NCBI GenBank assembly: GCA_030612585.1
Contig: JAUWNP010000219.1
Coordinates: 1 to 7,169, forward strand
Length of the DNA stretch: 7,169 nucleotides
Reading direction: 5' to 3'
DNA from: Anaerolineae bacterium
GTDB taxonomy: Bacteria > Chloroflexota > Anaerolineae > B4-G1
Notes under the pieces: generated by a model
What the model saw: only the letters and a program-made list of their open reading frames with translations
Database searches by the model: none
Told to the model about the DNA's origin: nothing
Shown here: positions 5,399 to 7,169 of the stretch, in pieces
Layout: the number at the start of each line of letters is the position of its first letter
Position numbering within the stretch: position 1 is the first letter of the stretch
Translations under genes and position numbers: made by a program

Positions 5399-6238
5399 AT
5401 GGATTTCAATCGCAAAGAATCTGACGTACTGGAAGAGATAAAACGTCTGCAAGATAACATCCCTGGCTTACGTTTCCACGGTTCTCATCAATCTGTAAGC
5501 ACAGGCGAACTCATCCCTGGCTGTGAGATATGCACGCGCGCGACGTACATGTCCTTTCAACTTGGCTTCCGCTGCAATGCCAAATGCCCCTTCTGTTTCC
5601 TCGACACCTATGACGCAGACGTGCCTGACGAGGACGAAAAGTATGTCCGGCAGACCTATCTGAAAACGTTTCACCGTCGCCAGGACGAACTGGATGGCAT
5701 CGCCCTGACCGGAGGCGAACCCCTGCTGTATCTCCCCGAACTGGAGGCCTGCGTCACTGAAATGCGACGAGCGAAACCCGGCTTACACTTCTGGGTATAC
5801 ACCAATGGCATCCTGGCCGACGACGAGCACCTGGGCATCCTCCATGACCTCGGCATCAAAGAGATTCGGTTCAACCTCGCAGCGACGAACTACGCCGAGA
5901 AGAGTTTGGAGAACCTTGAACGAGCAAGAGGGTTATTCGAGTACGTTGTTGTAGAAGTGCCGTCGTACCCGCAGCAGAAAGAGGGATTGATGCGCTGCCT
6001 GGGAGAACTGGACCGGATAGGGATAGACCAGTTGACCCTACAGGAACTTTTGGTGACAGACACCAACGTGCATCGTCTTGAGGGAGAAGGTTATCAGGCG
6101 GGCTTTCTATTCATCAAAAAGTTTTTCCTCTGCGGAAGCAGAAGGATGACCTACGAGGTGATGCGGCACTGCGTCGAGCGGCGATACTCGTTTACCGTCA
6201 ACGATTGCTCAGCCAGGGAATTCGGCCGGGGGCAATAA
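5399..6238 (+). CDS. Radical SAM protein with extra N-terminal CxxC (279 aa), function unknown
   Basis: The cluster motif is C59-x3-C63-x2-C66 in FRCNAKCPFCF, binding the [4Fe-4S] cluster that cleaves S-adenosylmethionine. The SAM-contacting TGGEP motif is at 104-108, and YTNG (about 139-142) and the FNLA strand follow in the usual order of the partial TIM barrel. A second pair, C42-x2-C45 (PGCEIC), precedes the core and further cysteines lie at 245, 258 and 270 (VNDCSAREF). An N-terminal GCxxC plus a C-terminal CS motif resembles a family of uncharacterised archaeal and bacterial radical SAM enzymes. No SPASM domain or partner gene is seen. Hand counts on sampled lines give about 53% GC, below the neighbouring operon. 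The ATG at 5399 has no Shine-Dalgarno. The gene lies between two direct repeats and its last 30 nt overlap the antisense integrase-remnant ORF, so the C-terminus (GRGQ) could be truncated. Confidence 0.88.
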   Translation: MDFNRKESDVLEEIKRLQDNIPGLRFHGSHQSVSTGELIPGCEICTRATYMSFQLGFRCNAKCPFCFLDTYDADVPDEDEKYVRQTYLKTFHRRQDELDGIALTGGEPLLYLPELEACVTEMRRAKPGLHFWVYTNGILADDEHLGILHDLGIKEIRFNLAATNYAEKSLENLERARGLFEYVVVEVPSYPQQKEGLMRCLGELDRIGIDQLTLQELLVTDTNVHRLEGEGYQAGFLFIKKFFLCGSRRMTYEVMRHCVERRYSFTVNDCSAREFGRGQ

Positions 6239-6257
6239 CCTTCTTCGATTGTTATTG
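6233..6257. terminator. Weak AT-rich inverted repeat spanning the radical SAM stop
   Basis: CAATAAC (6233-6239) and GTTATTG (6251-6257) are perfect 7-bp arms around an 11-nt loop, with the TAA stop inside the left arm. The stem is weak and no T-run follows, so a terminator role is doubtful. Confidence 0.25.
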
Positions 6258-6267
6258 TTCAGCCGCC

Positions 6268-6351
6268 GCTCCCAGCCCCCGTCCCGGGGGCGTCCCATGC
6301 AGGGTAAGATGCTCTCGCTGGCCACGCCCTCGGGGACGAGGGCCGAGAGCC
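6268..6351. repeat. Direct repeat copy 2, downstream of the radical SAM gene (84 bp)
   Basis: Same orientation and about 89% identical to 5225-5323, lacking 15 bp. It contains GCCCCC/GGGGGC-type and CCCTC/GAGGG-type short hairpins. Its right end (AGAGCC) coincides with the point where homology to the integrase on the minus strand ends, so the repeat probably marks the breakpoint of the integrase gene. Confidence 0.85.
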
Positions 6352-6362
6352 TGAGGAGAAAG

Positions 6363-6378
6363 GCTCTGACGTCAGAGC
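6363..6378. repeat. Perfect 16-bp palindrome within the integrase remnant
   Basis: GCTCTGAC GTCAGAGC is a perfect inverted repeat with no spacer. Part of it (AGGCTCT, 6361-6367) also pairs with AGAGCCT at 6346-6352 at the end of direct repeat copy 2. Confidence 0.7.
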
Positions 6379-6528
6379 AGCCCATCTCTTGTGGATGGCG
6401 TTTGTCGTGGAAGAGGATGAAGCGCTTGATCCAGTCGGCATAGGCTTCTTCGGTGCGGACGGAGTAGCCCTTGAAACGTATGGCGTCGCGAACGCGATCC
6501 AAGAGACGTTTGGAACGGTGTTTCACTG

Positions 6529-6535
6529 CTCCCCC
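6529..6535 (-). promoter_or_regulatory. Ribosome binding site of the integrase remnant
   Basis: On the minus strand GGGGGAG is followed by CA and then GTG 6526-6524. This fixes the start and shows the 5' end of the gene is native rather than a random fragment. Confidence 0.55.
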
Positions 6536-6598
6536 TGAAAACGGATTTGCGTTACAGTGATTTCTGTTTTATACTATGCGCGATCAGGATGGAAGCCT

Positions 6599-6626
6599 AT
6601 TATACAGATAACTCTGGAAATGCAAA
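6599..6626 (-). promoter_or_regulatory. Candidate promoter of the integrase remnant
   Basis: On the minus strand, TTTGCA (6626-6621, 4 of 6 matches to the -35 consensus) and TATAAT (6604-6599) are separated by 16 bp. The leader to GTG 6526 would be about 66 nt. An alternative AT-rich site (TAGTATAAAA) lies closer, around 6570-6580. Confidence 0.4.
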
Positions 6627-6681
6627 CGACGGAGATGGATAGAAGGACTCCGCCTAGAGCATCCGTTCTGGTGATGGATGG

Positions 6682-6765
6682 GGATTCCGCCTACTAATAG
6701 TTCGGCGGCTGCGCTCTCCCCCAAAAAGCGGGGGAGGCTTCCCGCCGAACGGCCCGGCGGAATCC
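6682..6765. repeat. 84-bp nested hairpin element (REP/MITE-like)
   Basis: Three perfect nested arm pairs occur in register. The outer pair is GGATTCCGCC (6682-6691) with GGCGGAATCC (6756-6765), the middle pair is GTTCGGCGG (6700-6708) with CCGCCGAAC (6742-6750), and the inner pair is CTCCCCC (6716-6722) with GGGGGAG (6730-6736) around AAAAAGC. This could fold into a single long imperfect hairpin. Orientation as a terminator is unlikely because no T-tract follows. A related GGACTCCGCC lies just upstream, near 6644-6653. Confidence 0.85.
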
Positions 6766-6862
6766 GCTGCTTCGTCGTCGGCGCTATGCATTTCAACAAC
6801 CACTGTACGGGGCTATCAACAATCGTAAACGGCAACTGCCGAGCTGCAAGACCCGCGCCGCC

Positions 6863-6993
6863 GCCGAACAACCGCATGAACCCGACCTTGCTGTTTTTTG
6901 AACTGACAAATGCTCTGCGGCAGAGAAAGTCACAAACATTCCACCATTCGTCCGCTAGACCCGCAATGCGGGTTATCCGCCGGGCCGTTAGCC
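6863..6993 (+). other. attC-like imperfect inverted repeat (candidate integron recombination site)
   Basis: The left end GCCGAAC AA (6863-6871) resembles the attC R'' box (RYYYAAC, one mismatch). The right end GTTAGCC (6987-6993) resembles R' (GTTRRRY, one mismatch). Between them AACCCG (6879-6884) pairs with CGGGTT (6969-6974). Pairing continues outward past an unpaired G6878 with TA/TA and, after one mismatch, GC pairs, giving the bulged L''/L' arms expected of attC. The length of 131 bp is within the known range of about 57-141 bp. Similar CGAACAAC...CGTTA elements recur in Planctomycetota genomes (memory, not checked). The site lies on the side of intI where cassettes belong. Confidence 0.45.
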
Positions 6994-7090
6994 AGCCTAA
7001 TCAAAGACGAAGGAACAAAAACGGGGATCTTTGTGTTAAGCTAGAAGGTGTCGCCTTTTGGAGTACTATTTGAAGTGTGGTAAAGTAGGG

Positions 7091-7169
7091 ATGGCAGCCG
7101 TAGCAGTAGGCGCTGTGGGAAGAGTGGGCAGCGCAGTTTGCTGTCCACGCTTTCCACAGCGCAGCCACC
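7091..7169 (+). CDS. Possible start of an unidentified ORF running off the window
   Basis: An ATG at 7091 preceded by GTAGGG opens a frame to the window end (MAAVAVGAVGRVGSAVCC...). Most of the visible 26 codons lie inside a 23-bp-arm inverted repeat, so this may be a chance ORF. No family is recognised. Confidence 0.15.
   Translation, partial: MAAVAVGAVGRVGSAVCCPRFPQRSH
7110..7162. repeat. Inverted repeat with 23-bp arms and 7-nt loop
   Basis: Arms 7110-7132 (begins GCGCTGTGGGAAGAG) and 7140-7162 (ends TTTCCACAGCGC) are reverse complements at 20 of 23 positions. Two of the three mismatches can pair as G-U. The loop is GCAGTTT (7133-7139). It is a palindromic element at the window edge with no T-tract visible. 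Confidence 0.85.

Larger units (their letters stand above)
6209..6526 (-). pseudogene. Truncated integron-integrase-like tyrosine recombinase, N-terminal SAM-like domain only
   Basis: Read on the minus strand from GTG 6526, the first 56-58 residues match the N-terminal core-binding domain of IntI-type integrases. Residues 7-20 are RLLDRVRDAIRFKG, followed by YSVRTEEAYADWIKRFILFH, KRHPQEMG and DVRAFLLRLS. IntI1 has the same order ([37 protein letters not shown]). Full-length IntI proteins are about 320-340 aa with a catalytic R-H-R-Y domain; here that domain is absent. After about residue 58 the frame runs into direct repeat copy 2 and filler to a stop at 6209-6211, inside the antisense of the radical SAM gene. 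A Shine-Dalgarno (GGGGGAG) and plausible promoter survive at the 5' end. The fragment cannot catalyse recombination. Homology is restricted to about 6350-6526. Confidence 0.82.
6540..7090. other. Gene-poor region right of the integrase remnant
   Basis: No credible coding sequence was found on either strand. Open frames here (for example 6678-7073 plus, 6584-6877 minus) run through hairpins and the attC-like element and show no domain-like composition. The stretch holds the intI-side promoter, the 6682-6765 hairpin, the attC-like site 6863-6993 and small stems such as CTCTG-CGG-CAGAG (6913-6925) and CCCGC-AAT-GCGGG (6960-6972). Confidence 0.6.

Noticed and set aside
6551..6567. SOS/LexA box in the integrase leader
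   Set aside because: ACAG-N6-CTGT is present but is the reverse of the CTGT-N8-ACAG box, and no GAAC-N4-GTTC box is seen either.
6526..6660. attI site next to the integrase start
   Set aside because: No good GTTRRRY core was found in this stretch on either strand; GTTACAG and GTTTTAT do not fit.
6584..6877. Minus-strand 97-codon ORF
   Set aside because: Most of it is antisense of the hairpin element and the promoter region, with no domain-like pattern.
7064..7069. TACTAT as a -10 box before the edge ORF
   Set aside because: No acceptable -35 lies 16-18 bp upstream.
6678..7073. Plus-strand 131-codon ORF
   Set aside because: It runs through the nested hairpin and the attC-like element; its PNNRMNPT segment comes from the element itself, and it has no plausible SD or domain.

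Overview
The window is a stretch of GC-rich bacterial chromosome, most probably from an uncultured Chloroflexota (Anaerolineae-like) genome. This assignment is inferred from three things: the coding GC content (about two thirds or more in the operon genes), the MacAB-type transporter plus DegV gene content, and the abundance of short intergenic tandem and palindromic repeats. No rRNA, tRNA or taxonomic marker is present to confirm it.

Left part (1-5039, all plus strand) holds ordinary, intact genes. It starts with the last 27 codons of a probable HlyD/MacA-type membrane fusion protein. Next come a 757-aa permease made of two fused FtsX/MacB-type halves and a 288-aa LolD/MacB-type ATPase. Together these look like an export-type ABC system (adaptor, permease, ATPase). 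A separate promoter with a perfect TATAAT box overlaps the end of the ATPase gene and reads into a DegV-family fatty-acid-binding protein. This is followed by a HAD-IB phosphatase-like protein, probably translationally linked to degV through a 13-codon mini-ORF. Both transporter gene starts are preceded by arrays of an 8-bp unit (TACCAANN or TACGAATN) that run right up to the ribosome binding site.

Right part (5040-7169) is repeat-rich and looks like a degenerate mobile or integron-like region. It contains a 125-bp nested palindrome and two direct copies (about 89% identical) of a GC-rich repeat, which flank a lone radical SAM gene of lower GC (about 53% by hand-sampled lines). It also has a minus-strand integron-integrase-like gene broken after about 58 codons that still keeps its start, Shine-Dalgarno and a plausible promoter. 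Beyond that lie a large nested hairpin, a 131-bp attC-like imperfect inverted repeat, and a 23-bp-arm inverted repeat at the window edge. The order (broken integrase reading away from an attC-like site) is what an eroded integron would leave, but a matching attI site or a convincing cassette gene was not found.

The most unusual items are the paired 8-bp leader arrays, the repeat-derived linker inside the duplicated permease, the mini-ORF bridge, and the radical SAM gene sitting between direct repeats next to an integrase remnant. No complete new multi-gene system is proven by the sequence.
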